Source: Narthecium ossifragum (lineage: Eukaryota > Streptophyta > Magnoliopsida > Dioscoreales > Nartheciaceae). Taken from it: a stretch of 64,000 nucleotides of DNA. Location of the stretch: the NCBI GenBank assembly GCA_963920575.1, contig OY986964.1, positions 15,799,460-15,863,459 of the forward strand, written 5' to 3'. The notes under the pieces are model-generated. The model made no database searches. It had not been told where the DNA came from and saw only the letters and a list, made by a program, of their open reading frames with translations. Positions 29,820 to 42,086 of this stretch are shown piece by piece. Position 1 is the stretch's first letter. Each line of letters begins with the position of its first letter. Both the position numbers and the translations under genes were made by a program.

Positions 29820-32171
29820 GTCGTGCCCCGACCCGCGAAAGCCCAACCGGGCCGGGCGACGCGACCCGGAACCTAACGAAACGCGGAAAACAAAGCTGGC
29901 GAGGGTTCCCTCTAACCTATTGGTCTCCTAACAGTTTATCACAAAACACCCTCAATTTAAAAACAATAATTTGATAAGCCTCGAACCACAGATTACAAAC
30001 CCAAGTGAATTTAATATACATATCCTCGGAGAGGGGAAGATTCAAATACAATATTACTCCCGTAGAAGACTAACTAACAAAAGGTATAAAAGCAGTAAAG
30101 ATCGCCACCTCTCAAAGTCCACCAGGCGCCGCCGCACCGCCAACCAACTGCCCGGTAGGGGCCACAGAAGAAGAACTGACGCCTGCACCTGCAAAACGCA
30201 GCCCGGGTAGGTGTGAGCACTAAGCTCAGTAGGGTTCTACACTACGTCACACAGAAGGAATAGGGAAACACAATAGTGTCACCCTCAAGCCAAACTCGAG
30301 TGTGCTGCAAGGGTCCCATAACCCTTCACCGGTGTCTCTAGGCATATCCAACCATGGTCACCCCAACGGACTGGGCCCATCCTGGATACATCTAGTGTCG
30401 CAGGGTTCTAGCTACGGTCACCCAAAACGGACTGGGCCCACACTGGTCGCCACTGCCGGCAAGAACAGACATTGCCTGGGCCGAACTAACCCTCCCGGCC
30501 CCCCAAAGAACAAGACCCGACACCGGTGGCATCCTCAACACCTGGCTCGAGGCCGACACGACCTCTAATCATCATCAAGCAACAGGTGTACCAGTCCTCT
30601 AGGCCTATCATCGAATCGACTGGACACCACAATTCGAACCGGGTCCAAACTACCCAACCTCGGTCCTTGGGCTAAGTCCGAGCTTCCAGACTCAGGACGG
30701 CGACCCACAGATCACCCACGCCCTAACCAATGCAACTAATGCACAACAGAGAATGCATGCTATGAACATACACAAACAGGAGATAGGCATACAACAGTAT
30801 GATAAGGCATCATATAAGTCAACCGGATTGCTGTAGCGGTACTACCAACCGCTGCCAGCCGATCCGCAGCGGGTCCCGACATTACGATGGTACCACGACC
30901 GTCAACCACGGACTCCTGCAACGGGAAGCAACCCCGAAAACGATGATGAACAGTAAAAATATAATATTATAATCCGGCATATAATATTATATTTAAAAAC
31001 ACCAAAAGTTCTCTACTAGAGGCTAATTGACCCGTCGATCCGACATCTAAACGACGTCAGATTTGAGATCCAACTTAGCCACCAGTAGATCTACATGCCG
31101 GAATCAACATATCCATAAACATCCAACGGTTAGATTAACGGAAAAACACTAATCAAAACCGCTAATCAAACTAACTTACCACCTCTTTGCTGCAACGCAG
31201 CCCGCCAGTGCGAAAATCATAATAATTCGTAGGAAAATTGGAAAAATATCACATTAGTAGGGTTTGAGAGTAGATTCATAGATCTACAACTCTTATGTTC
31301 ATCACAACCCAAGATCATGCACGTACCGACCGGAAAACTCGCCGCAAGCCGACTGTTCTTCAAGAACAGTAGAAACCGGAAAATCCGAGATTAATCATGC
31401 ATAAATCCTACTAAAATCTCAACCAAAGTTCATGAAACTTAGAACATAAATTATACTAAGGAATAGGAACCCAACAACACAAAGATCAACAAGATCCAAA
31501 GGCTAGATTAAGAGAAACCCATTAAACACTCTCGTAGGTAGAACACCTACCAAACAAATCATTCCTCAGTTGATTCCCCGCGAACTGGTCACCAACGCAG
31601 CTCCAAACCACTTCAGGGATCTTCCTCTCGTCGTCACGGATCCAACGAGCTTTGGAACACCCAAAACGGTGGCTGGAGGAGGGAGAACGGAGGAGAAGAA
31701 GCGGCTGCCAGAACAGGGGAAACAGAGCCCGTGGAAGAAGAAGAAGAAGGAAGGAAGAAGAAAGAAGAAGAAGAAGGGAAGAAGAGGAAGAAAAAGGGAA
31801 GGGGAAAGCCGGAGAAAGAGGAGAAAGAAGAAAGAAGGGGAGGGAAAGTCCTCCCCTTCTGACAAGAGAGAGCGACGGCCGGCGGCCGTCCTCGCGAAAG
31901 AAAAAGCCACCGATTTGCTCACAAGAACGATCGATCGCTCCAAGGAGCGATCGATCGCTCGCGGGCCACCAGCAGCCCAAAAACGGGCTGCCGCGCGCCC
32001 GAGCTGGGATCTTTCGATCCCGGGTTCATCTAACCATTCTAATCAAGCACTAACACAAACAAGGTCAGTGTGTGCATACGCGGGTGTGAAACAAACCAAC
32101 AAGGTGCAATTTTACCAAATTGCCCTTGCGGTCTACAACGAGCCACAGGGGTAGAGGGACAGGTCCTCACA
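29820..32171 (-). repeat. Solo LTR, Tekay/Del family, TSD AGTAG
   Basis: 2352 bases; the minus strand runs TGTGAGGACCTGTCCC to GGGGCACGACA. Flanked by AGTAG at 29815-29819 and 32172-32176. Same subfamily as 2314-4860 and 58406-60924: paired ATATAATATTATA motif near 30958-30990, GCTGCGTTGCAGC motif near 31190, GATCGATCG cluster near 31928-31965. Confidence 0.95.
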
Positions 32172-32176
32172 AGTAG

Positions 32177-32590
32177 AGTTCTCAAGAAAAGATCTATGAC
32201 ATACCTCAAAACACTTACAATAACAACGTTGAAACTAAGGATTGTTGGACAACCGTAAATTGAAAATCACAAGAACAAGACTCAACACTTGTATTCTGGT
32301 CACAAAACAGTGCATAGTTCATGATACTGTCTGTTCATCTAATACACGCTAATGGAGGGTTACATATCTTTTCCTTTGACTTTAACTAGTTGCAAACCAA
32401 AGATCCAAGAACCCGAGTAGACAGAAGAGAAGAGATCCACATCCAGCATAAGACGGATTAAGCGTCAGTCCCCACCCACTTGCCTATTCCAAGAATCTTC
32501 CACTATCAAGTCATCAACTCCCCAATAGAAGGTAAGGGGCATTTGTAACTAGGACGTCGAGAGCTTGCTGGGCGCCCACCGGCTCCAGCT
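32177..32590. other. Unassigned sequence right of the solo LTR
   Basis: No coding or repeat signature recognised. It probably belongs to the same older sequence as 29520-29814. Confidence 0.4.
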
Positions 32591-32595
32591 GACCT

Positions 32596-33045
32596 TTGAT
32601 CGACATGATCGACGCTCCTCGGTGGCCTCGTTCCACATCCAACCATGTAGCTCATCAGGAGAGCAAACAAACTGAAATGATTGAGTCCCTGGACTTCGGT
32701 CCTCCATCGGGTTTTGTGAACCAGTCACTAAGGAAGGTGACGAGGGAAATGACGGCTGATTCAGAGAATCAAGGATATGATGATGGTAGGTCTTATGCTG
32801 AGGCTGCTGGCATGCCATTCCCACGAAATACGGTCATCACCCCTGAGGAGAGTGTGAGATGGGCCCTCTCTATGCAGGAGAAGTGTATCTCAGTGACAAA
32901 TTGATGGACCGCTGTTGTAAGCGGTGGGAGTTCTCGATTTTTGATCGTTTTATGGGTGGAAGGGTGGCTCTGGAAGTAATCAAAGATAGATTTTTGAAGC
33001 TCTGGGGAGAAGGAAGGGAATTCAAATCATTGATATGGCAAGAGG
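32596..33045 (+). pseudogene. LINE ORF1-like (DUF4283-type) fragment
   Basis: Two overlapping frames give EESVRWALSMQEKCI and then WEFSIFDRFMGGRVALEVIKDRF and FLKLWGEGREF, which resemble the start of the DUF4283 domain in plant LINE ORF1/zinc-knuckle proteins. A frameshift near 32890 separates them, and the sequence is cut at 33046 by an LTR. The similarity is recalled by pattern only. Confidence 0.45.
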
Positions 33046-34656
33046 TGTGAGGACTCCTACCTTTAACCCGGTCCGATCGCTTAGGTCGAGGGTCTGGTTA
33101 GGTTGATTTGACTCGGTCGGCCTTGCTTTGCGATTTCTCTTCATCGCTGAGGCTACGGGGGTAATTTGGTAAATTACCATTGGTGGAGTTGGTTTCACAC
33201 ACTGCTTTGTAATGATATATATGCTTGATTAGACCATTAGGAGAACTCTAGATCGGAGGATTTGAGTTCGATAGTTATGATCGAGATTTGAGCGGCTAGG
33301 ATCAAATCTGGCTAATCGGACGACCAAGATCTAATCTTAAGCTAGCCATATAAAACCCTCTTACCCGTTTACCCGTTAGGGCCTAGTTTGAGATCGTGAG
33401 AGAGAGAGAGAGCCGTGATCGAGGAGAGAGGAGAGAGCGGCCGTCGCGACCAGAGGAGAGACCGCTGGCAGCAACTACGGTCGGAGGGAGTGAGGCGGAG
33501 TAGTCCGCTAGTGGAGTTCAACTGCGACGTTGTTTGAGGAGGAGGATCGTGACTAGTTTGGCGGCGGCGTGCTTGGCAGCGGCGACTGGAGGCGTGAGGA
33601 GAGGAGCTCGACCAGCGTGGAGGCGATGCTCACAACCGAAAGAGAGAGAGGGAGAGAGAGAGAGAGAGAGAGAGGCTGGCAGCGACCAGGAGAAACCGAC
33701 GGCGTCGACAATCTAGAGGTAGGGAATCTATCCTAATATCTGATTAGGATCCTTAGGATGGGTTCCAATGGATGCTAGTTTAGGATGTTGGTGATGCTGC
33801 CTCCTTCTCTCTTACTGTCGTGGTTTTGATCTATGGATTTTCATGGTTTTTGGTGAGATTTCTTCCCTCTCTGGTTTTGATGCTTGATCTCTTGGATCCC
33901 TGGTTTAGCTGTTGAGTTCGTGGCTTCTCTTGGGATGTTCTTGCTTTGTTCCTCTCGCTTCCATGTACCTTGATCCTATGTGATGCCATGTTCTCCCCTG
34001 ATGCCATGCTCTGTTCTTCCTTGATGCTATGCGGTGCCATGTTTGCCCCTGCTACCATGCTCTGTTCTCCCTTGATGTTGTGTGATACTTTGCTTTGCCT
34101 CTGCTGTCATGCTATGCGACGCTTGGATTCTAAGATGGCTTGCCGGATTTGAGATGCGTTTTCCACCTCTTTTGGATTTTTGTTGGAGCTCGACGAGAGC
34201 TCTATCCATGCATTTGGGTTTCGCTCGTTGGTCTTTGCTGGGTGTTTCGGCGGGTTCTTTCTACTGTTCTTGGGTTGCCGGATGCTTGAGATCCTCCTCC
34301 AACCCTTTCCCGTTTTCCATTAAACTTTATGGTGTTTGATTTGGAGGTACTAGTGATTGTTGGAGTTTCATAGCTTGATTGGATTGCCGCGACTGCTTGA
34401 TTTCTTTCGGACCAACCGCTGATCCTTGGGTTCTTTGAACGGTATGTGTTTGTATATATGCTGATGAGAACCCATGGACTGAAAAGCTTTGGGTCGGATA
34501 TGAATGTGTGAGTTTCTTCGAGTTATGTATGGATGGTTTTGGCTGGATATGTATGGGCTGCTCTTAGCACTGATTGATTTCTTTGAAGAAAAGATCTTGA
34601 GTGTGGTTTTGATACGACAAGCCTTCTCGTAGGCTCTCGTACATGGTCTCTTGTCA
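33046..34656 (+). repeat. LTR start (family G), 3' end not defined
   Basis: It begins TGTGAGGACTCCTACC, sharing with 39304 the pattern TGTGAGGAC...CCGGTCCGA...GACTCGGTYGGCC and a piece like AATTTGGTAAATTA. A TATA box (TATAAAA, 33349-33355) fits plus orientation, followed by GA-rich sequence (33390-33675). I could not find a matching copy of the left flank AGAGG, so the right boundary is only where other repeat sequence begins. Confidence 0.55.
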
Positions 34657-36511
34657 TGTCTCAACCCTAACTTAGACTCTTCCTTAGCCTTATCTATGGG
34701 TAGTTCGAGAAATACCTTTAGGGTTTTAGGAGAAGTACCCTAGGTATCCAACGAGGAAGGGCTAAACCATGGAAGAGAGATAAAAGGAAGTGGAGAGAGA
34801 GAAGATGAAGGTGAAGGTGAGGGGAATACTGATGGGCGGAGGTGATGCCAGCTACGAAGGAGTGACTGGCGAGGAAGAAGGTGGATTGGTGAACGTTGGT
34901 TGAAGAGAACTCTTGGGGAAAAGATCTCAGCCTTTGGATAGTTCCTGATGGAGAACTAACCCTTGAATAATCCTAGTTAGAGGATTAAACCACTACTCTA
35001 TGAGAAGCTACTCTTAAACTATGGGTAGATCGAGAAATACCTTTAGGGTTTTAGGAGAAGTACCCTAGGTATCTGACGAGGAAGGGCTAAACCATGGAGG
35101 AGAGAGAAAAGGACGTGGAGAGAGAGAAGATGAAGGTGATGGTGAGGAGAATACTGATGGGCGGAGGCGATGCCAGCTGCGGAGGAGTGACCTTATATAG
35201 AGGCCTCACATAGTCCTAGTTCTACTTCAGTTCCTACTCAGATATCCCCTTGCGTAATGAGCAAGTAATATGATTCTCCTACTATGACTCAAACTCCTGC
35301 AACTAATGAGGCAATGACCAACTAGGACTCTCATAACAAATAGGACTCAAATAAAGAGAAAAGTCAACTAAGAATCAAACGCCTTAATTAACTCCACTAA
35401 GACCAGGAAACTAACTCAAACTAGGAAGGGGTTTCCTTAGTGGATGGCCTGGACTCAACGTGCCCCTAAGGAATTGGGTCCCACCTGACCTTGGCCGTGG
35501 GTTCATAATACAAGCGGTCTACTCGCAATCATCTCGTATCGGGTCTCTACTACTCCAATTGATCATAATTGAGTCCAATTAGCTAATTTGGCTAGCTGGA
35601 TCGAATCAGATCTGATTTGGTTCAAATCTGGTTCAAGGGATTGATCCAGACTGATTCAATTAGATTGGTTCGGATCTAGTTTGACTGGGTTGGATTGGGC
35701 TGGGTCTGGGTTAAGTGGTGGAATCAGGTAGACTACGGAATTGAATCTGGCTCAGATTGTTTAAGTGGCTTGGCTGAATCGGAAAGGGATAGAATTGACT
35801 GGGTCAAGTCTGATTGGGTTAGAATGCTTTGAAGTAGGCTAGGGGGAAATCTGACGGCTGGAGAATGGCCGGAGTGGATCGCCGGCGGTCGGGACCTTGG
35901 AAAAAAGGGTATTCAGACAGCGGGGAAGAGATCCACCGGGATGGATCGGCCGGGGAAGGGCTAGATCGACGGGATCTGGTGTGGCCAGCGGTGGGTTTAG
36001 AGGAGAGCAGCGTCGGGGACATCGGTGGACGCTCGTGGATGGATTAGGACGTCAGTTGAAGAGAACTCTTGGGTGGGGAAGAGAACTCAGCCTCTGGATA
36101 GTTCCTGATGGAAAACTAACCCTTCGATAACCCTAGCTAGAGGATTAAGCCATTACTCTATGAGAAGCTATTCCTAAAGTACTCTCTACTTTATTCATAA
36201 ACTCAACTGATCATTGATCATGGATCCTGGATTCCTAGCTACTGAGGTCCTTTTAGCAAGTAATACGACTTCCATACTCAAACTCAATTATCAACTAGAT
36301 AAGAAGGAATAACAACTTCCTAACTCAACTATGACTCTTAATTAATTCCAAACAAGTAAATAACAATTAGGACTCAAAAGACTAATAATAAACCCTAATT
36401 AAATACTCTAGTTTGAACTAGGAAAGTCCAAGTCAAATTAGGAAAGAGGCTAAACCAGTTTGGGTCCTCTCCTGGGAGCGGGTCCAGTTGGTCGAGTCAA
36501 ATCGATTCGTA
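34657..36511 (-). repeat. LTR-like block (family F) with internal duplications
   Basis: On the minus strand it starts TGATACGAATCG right after a purine-rich tract and a chromodomain end-like segment (CTTGAGGACAAGGCC at about 36533-36549), and has a TATA box (CTATATAAGG, 35191-35203). Segments are repeated: 34697-34880 recurs at 35023-35190, and 34905-35015 recurs at 36050-36165. Taken as the 3' LTR of a minus-strand element, with low certainty about its ends. Confidence 0.45.
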
Positions 36512-38062
36512 TCATCCCCCCTCTCTTCGGAATTGGCCTTGTCCTCAAGGCCGGAGTCAAGTCAGGTAGGAGGGATCGATGTGGCTGGACTGAATTGACT
36601 TGCTTCGGTAGCTCTGGACTCGGCGAGTCCAGTGGTAGCAGTACCAAGCATATGGTGAGTCGTGTTGAGGGTGGAGCAGTTGGGGGTCGATTTTACGGCT
36701 CAGGTAGCTCCAAGAGTTGTGCTCTCACTAATTCTCCTAGATCATCTGCATCATATCCCATAAGTAGTGTTGCCCATGACCATAGGACGAGATCTGATCT
36801 TCATGGTCTGATTAGTTGTGCAGGATCTTGGCTTGTAACGAGCCAAGCTGGCTTTGGTCCAGTCTGAAGTGAAGTCAGCTGGGCCACACTTTCGCTGCAC
36901 TATTCGGGGCTTGAAGTTGTTCGAACCAAGTTGAATCTTCAGCGGTGCTGAGTGGTACTCTGGTCCAAACCTGTCTGACGTGGTTGGGTCTACCGGTGTC
37001 AACCTGAACTTAGGTCAGTTGAATGAAACAGGTGGTACCATCATAGTCAGATCTGATCAGATTGAACATGGCATCTGAATAAGGAGGGTAGCTCCTTTGA
37101 TGGCTCATATCAACCTTCGGATGCTTGATCAACGGTTGAGGATGCATGGTGATCACTCAGACTTGATATGAATGGTAATGATCGCTTGGGACTCTTTGAT
37201 CAGGTTCAGATATAAGATCGGAAGCATTGGACCGAAGATCAGGTTGATCAAACGGCTTGATCAAGTTGCAGTCTTGATCGGACGGCTGACAAGCTGCAGG
37301 AGTTGGATCAACGGCAAAACGAGGCCGCCAGAGTGTGGCAAACGACACAGGAAGCTTCACAGGGACATGGGAGTTCCATGCGTATGGTTTAATCATCGGA
37401 TTGGGCTTCTGATGCACCAGATCTGACGGTGGTGGCACGGTGGATGTCATTGCCGATGATCGTCGGTGAAGGAGTGCTCAACGGCGCTCGATCCTGTTGG
37501 GGCAAGGTACGTGAAGGTCTTGGGACCTTTCTCGTGAGGTCTGATCTTGGGATCACCCTCAGGAAGTGGCGGAGTAGAGGTGGCCGGAGCAATGGGTTTC
37601 GCCGTAATTTGATCCTGGCGATCCAAGCTTTGGTTAGGGTCGTGGTTGGCCACACCGGCTTCGGGGAGGGGCACCGGTGTTTCCTCGGTGGATGGGTGGA
37701 GAGGACAACGTCAAATGGCATCCTTGGGGTGGTGGCATGAGGACGAGCCATTGGGCGCTGGGTTTGAGCCGGGACGGTGAGCTGATCTCCTGGTAGGGGA
37801 TGAGCCGCGACTCGAGCCAAACCGGGAGGAGAGAGAAAATTTTGGGAAAAATCTGGAAAATAGGTAAAAATCCAGAAAAAACATGGGAAGGTAGAAGGAA
37901 GGTTTCACCTGGGTCTGGCAGAGGTTGCAACAATAGGTGCTCTGGTTCGATCTAAGAATCAGACGGTTGTTGCTCCAGCTGAGGATTGGATGGTTTTGGC
38001 TCTTTGACTAGCTTCTCGATTTCTTCTCCAAGATATGCTTCTTCTGGTTCTTGTCCTTGTGT
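36512..38062 (-). repeat. Unresolved retroelement sequence
   Basis: No intact domain. The start is probably the 3' end of a chromovirus pol (see block F). Around 37805-37870, CTCTCTCCTCCCGG and neighbouring bases on the minus strand resemble the 3' noncoding part of the element at 45190-45270. Long frames here (for example 37389-37820) have no recognisable features. The right end abuts element C RT at about 38062 with a fused acidic tail. Confidence 0.4.
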
Positions 38063-39303
38063 GAACTCGTATAATGCGTACCTCATATGGAAAGTCATCT
38101 TCGAGATGTCGCAATCCCGAATCCTCAGCTGGTGGTAGCTTGTGCGGAGATCGACCTTCGAAAACACTGATGAACCCCGGAGCTGGTCGAACAAGTCATC
38201 TGTCCTGGGTATTGGAGACCTGTTCTCCACTGTCACATTGTTCAGTTTTCTGTAATCAATACAAAGGCGAAGCGTACCATCCTTCTTCTTTGCAAACAAC
38301 ACAGGAGCTCCCCAAGGTGACGTGCTGGGAAGGATGAAGCCTCTGTCGATCAACCCGGCCAGCTGTGTCCTCAACTCTCTCTGCTTTGCCGGTGCCATCC
38401 TAATTGTTGGCAAGGAAATCGGACCGGTTCCTGGTAAGAGATCTATCTCAAAGTCGACGGCTCTAGTAGGAGGAAGACTTGGTAGCTCATCTGGGAAAAC
38501 ATCCGCAAACCCACAAACCACAACAGGTAAACTGATCTCTCGACTGCACTCTCTGAGAACTGGGGGTTCAGCTGGGAGCTGTCGGGGTGGTGGAAGGCTG
38601 AAAGGGTAGCTGGACTCTATCGGGGTACTCACGGTCTAGAAGTGCGTAGACTCCTCCTTTGGCACCGCCTCCACCTCTATCGTGACCTCTGCCTCGTCCG
38701 ACTCATGGTCTTTGCCAACTTTTGCCTCGGGCGACATGCGCCCCCAATGTCGGACAGAACCGACGCACGTGCCCTAGCAGATGGCACTCGTAGCACACGG
38801 GAGGCCCACGCTCCTGACCCTGGCCTCCTTCCGTAGGTGTCTGCCCCTAAGGCGCAGCAGAGAGAAGAGGCTGGCCTCCCTGCTTGGGCAGCTGCTGGTA
38901 CTGGGGTGGGTGACGCTGGTACTGGGGTGGGTGACGCTGGTATGGCTGCTGGCGTCGTGGATGCCCCCGTGTTCTCCACGAAGCTACTCTGCCCTGGGCT
39001 GCTTTCTGCGGCTGGCCTCCAGCACAATTACCCATAGACGGCACCAACTAGACTGTCCTTGGCCCAACTCCTACAACTAAGCCTCCACTGCTAAGGCACA
39101 GTCCAGTACCTCTGCATACGTGCTGGAGCGCTGCACCGCAATCAGCCGCCTGAGCTCGGGCCTAAGCCCCCACTGGAACTGCTTGGCTCTGGCAAGAGGG
39201 TTACTCGATACTGCTTCGGTGAATCTGGCTAGTCTGGAGAACCTGGCCGCGTACTGCACCACGGACTGAGTACCCTTAGAAAGGGTCTGGTATTCAAAGG
39301 CAA
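38063..39303 (-). pseudogene. Element C: chromovirus gag and RT remnant
   Basis: Read leftwards from 39303: part of Gag capsid (TQSVVQYAARFSRLARF, QFQWGLRPELRRLIAVQ), a Pro/Gln-rich stretch with a decayed zinc knuckle (38680-39030), then pol ([53 protein letters not shown]). Protease is missing. RT stops at about 38063, joined to unrelated sequence. Gag is cut at 39303 by the LTR starting at 39304. It is related to elements A and B but more diverged. Confidence 0.75.
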
Positions 39304-39634
39304 TGTGAGGACCCATTCCTCCAACCCGGTCCGACCGCGGTAGGCTGAGCGTCTGGTTTTATGGTTTGGTTGTTTTGACTCGGTTGGCCTTGCTTTGCGA
39401 TCGGTTGATCGCATCGCTGCTTTTTGACCCCAAGGGCAATTTGGTAAATTACGCCTTGGCGGTCGGTTTCACACCTCGTAGCGCACACAACCTTGATTGA
39501 TGTATGTGATTGAATAGATCCAGTAGGAGCGTTCGTTATCGTCAGATCTGGACGAGATCGCAGTTTGGGGTCAAATCGGATTCAGTCCGATTAGTTGACT
39601 CGGCTAGACCAGCTCAGCCACTTAAGTGGCTAAA

Positions 39635-39697
<63 letters not shown>

Positions 39698-39740
39698 CTT
39701 TTCCTTTTTCTTTTATTTTCCTCTCCCTTCCCCTACCTTC
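39304..39740 (+). repeat. LTR (family G), first part, split by the 39746 element
   Basis: It begins TGTGAGGACCCATTCC and interrupts the gag of element C. It carries a (CT)n microsatellite of about 50 bases (39641-39692). The 9.2-kb element at 39746-48981 is inserted in it; it continues at 48987. No matching GGCAA flank was found on the right. Confidence 0.7.
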
Positions 39741-39745
39741 CCTGT

Positions 39746-41122
39746 TGATGAGTCACTAATTATTCCTAATTAAACCCCTTAAATTACCTTTGTTAGGCCT
39801 AGAGCTGGTGTATTTGATATCATATTTCTTGATTTCAGGTTTAAGTAAGATTTGAGAAGAAATACCAGAAATTCGGCCAAAAATCACTAAATTTTGCAAA
39901 AAGACTGCTTCGTCGACTGTTTGAAAATAAATCACCCAAAATTCTACAAACTTCAAAATATTCTGAAATTCTGGGAGATACAAGAAGACTTCAAAAGCTA
40001 TAACTTTCATGTTGAAGACTTTGTGAGATTCGGTCTACATTGGCGCCAGTATTTGAATCAAAGTCAGAAGTATGGAAGTTGGAGAGAAAAGCTGAAGAAA
40101 TTAATTAATGACGTGGCAGTTAATGACCCAGTCAGACCAACTAGAGCGATGGATCGGATTTGAGTCCGATGGATCGCTCCAATGACATCATCAACCCGGA
40201 ATTTAGGGAAATTATAGTTTAAGTTCAACTATAACTCCTAATTCCGGGATTAAGGGTTTCTATTATATAAAGGGGTTATTCCAGCCGAATTTCTCATCTT
40301 TTTGACAATCTTTGGAGGAGGAAAAAGAAGACGAAGAGGATGTGGATGGTGACAGCTTCCTACTCCAACCCGATGGCTTTCATCCTGAGTTGCTAATTAT
40401 TGTACTTAGGATTATTCATGAAACCCTAGTGTAGTTTTGGTTTTTCTTTAGTTGGATTCTTGTGAACTTCTCGATGCATGATCCCATGAATATGGTTTTA
40501 TTGTTAATAGAGTTGAAGGAACAGAGTTCCCTTGACGTACTTTTAGTCCTACATGATTTCTGTGATTGATTGTAGAGATTTATGAGATGGTTTTCATGAG
40601 GTTATTGGTTTGCCTTTGAGATAAGCTATGCTACGCGAATATAGGTTGTACCAAGGTCATTAGGAGTAGTATAATTTAAGGTAATCGTAGGACCAAAGAC
40701 AATCTATGCCAAGCAAAGATAGGTTATACCGTTTGGAACATTAACTTTCTTTTAGGGATTCATGTGAGCTTGTAGTCATATGATCCATAATGTTGAGAGA
40801 AGGGAAGAAGATAATAACTAGAGAAGACTAATAACGAAACTAGGGCGGATTGAGTAATTCCTAAGTAACTACTCCATTGATTCAAATTGATCAACCTTTT
40901 ATCTCTTTTATTTATTAGTTTAGATAACTCCATTCTATCTTTGATTCTTATCCTTAGTTTTATTGTTTCGAGAATTGATTTCAGTTTCCAACGTTTTCCC
41001 TGTGGATCGACTCCCGACTTCACCACTAGTCTACGTAGTAGTATTAGTGGTTGAATAAGGATATAAATTTAAGATTTGATTGAGGTTAGCAACGTTTTAA
41101 CGACAACGTTCGCGAGCGATCA
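39746..41122 (+). repeat. 5' LTR of the non-autonomous element
   Basis: TGATGAGTCACTAATT to GCGAGCGATCA, 1377 bases. It contains about 90 bases (near 40560-40650) that are absent from the 3' copy. Confidence 0.93.
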
Positions 41123-41127
41123 ATTTT

Positions 41128-41146
41128 TTGCGCCGTTGCCGGGGAT
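41128..41146 (+). other. Primer binding site, Asp-tRNA-like
   Basis: TTGCGCCGTTGCCGGGGAT, close to the TGGCGCCGTTGCCGGGGA site used by plant Athila/Tat elements, a few bases inside the 5' LTR. Confidence 0.8.
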
Positions 41147-41467
41147 TTCGACGGTTAACTAATTGATTTTCTCTTAACTCGTTTTTTTGCTTAATTAGAT
41201 TTTTTTATCTTTCTCAGTTTTTCACTTTCTTAATTTTACACTTTTTAGGAATTTCTGACAATTTTTTTGATTTTTACAGCTACTAAATTTGATTTTCTCG
41301 GAGTTGGACCTGCAGCCCATTGCCAAGAGCGATCGATCGAACACGGGAGCGACCGATCGGGACTGTGTAGTCAGGTAAGTTTGTTCTTAACTCCAACTTA
41401 TTTTTATCTAGCTGTTTGAGACGCTTCTACAAGTTGCACGAAAGTACGTATCAGCGACAGTTGTCTC

Positions 41468-42081
41468 TTGGACCAACCCACTGTTTGTATTTCTTATCTT
41501 TGGTGTGGTCCTTATTTATGTGATCTTGAATGCATGGCTAATTTTTATATGTCACCGGGTGCCATGTCCAATGATGATTTGCCTTTTGGTTATGAACCCG
41601 CTTACAATAATGACACATATGGTTTCTCAAATCCGGCATATAATTCACATTCAGATCCTTATAATTCGAATTTTAGAAATCATACATAGCCTAATTGGCA
41701 ATTCGAAGGTTATCTACCTCCGAACTTTCAACCATGGAGTATAAAAACACCGGTCCAAAATTTTGAACTTAGTTCTGAACGGCAATATCCTCCACAAGTA
41801 TCCTCTAACCCGGCTTTGGACACAATCATGAGTACACTTGCCAACATGAATGCTAGTTTGAATAACATGAATGCTAAGATGGAAAAAATTGAAAGAGATG
41901 TTAACTCTTATGATCAATCAATTAAGAAAATAGAAACACAAATAGAACAACTAGCCCACATGGTTGATTCGTATTATGAGAATGAGGATTATGCGAATGA
42001 TTCTATTCATCTTGTTAACAATGACAATGCTTGTGCTGCTTATCTTTCTAGTGATGTTGATGCATGCTATAATGCTTGTGA
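41468..42081 (+). pseudogene. Gag-tail-like ORF of the non-autonomous element, 5' part
   Basis: One frame, broken by a TAG at 41687-41689 (probably from CAG), encodes an Asn/Tyr-rich region (FGYEPAYNNDTYGFSNPAYN, WQFEGYLPPNFQP) and then a coiled-coil-like stretch ending IKKIETQIEQLAHMVDSYY. The ETQIxQLA pattern is typical of the C-terminal part of Athila/Tat Gag. The capsid and zinc-knuckle parts of a full Gag are not present. The solo LTR at 42087 cuts the frame. Confidence 0.6.
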
Positions 42082-42086
42082 TGCTT

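Noticed and set aside
32596..32904. Possible host gene exon
   Set aside because: No splice support; the following frame resembles a LINE ORF1 domain, so a LINE remnant is more likely, with modest confidence.
33041..33045. AGAGG as TSD of the LTR at 33046
   Set aside because: AGAGG occurs by chance several times downstream, but never directly after a plausible LTR end.
37389..37820. 143-codon minus-strand frame
   Set aside because: Low-complexity Pro/Arg/Thr content, no family features, overlapping open frames on both strands in GC-rich retroelement DNA.
41330..41370. A further Tekay/Del LTR fragment
   Set aside because: Only the GATCGATCG motif is shared; flanking sequence is internal to the non-autonomous element.
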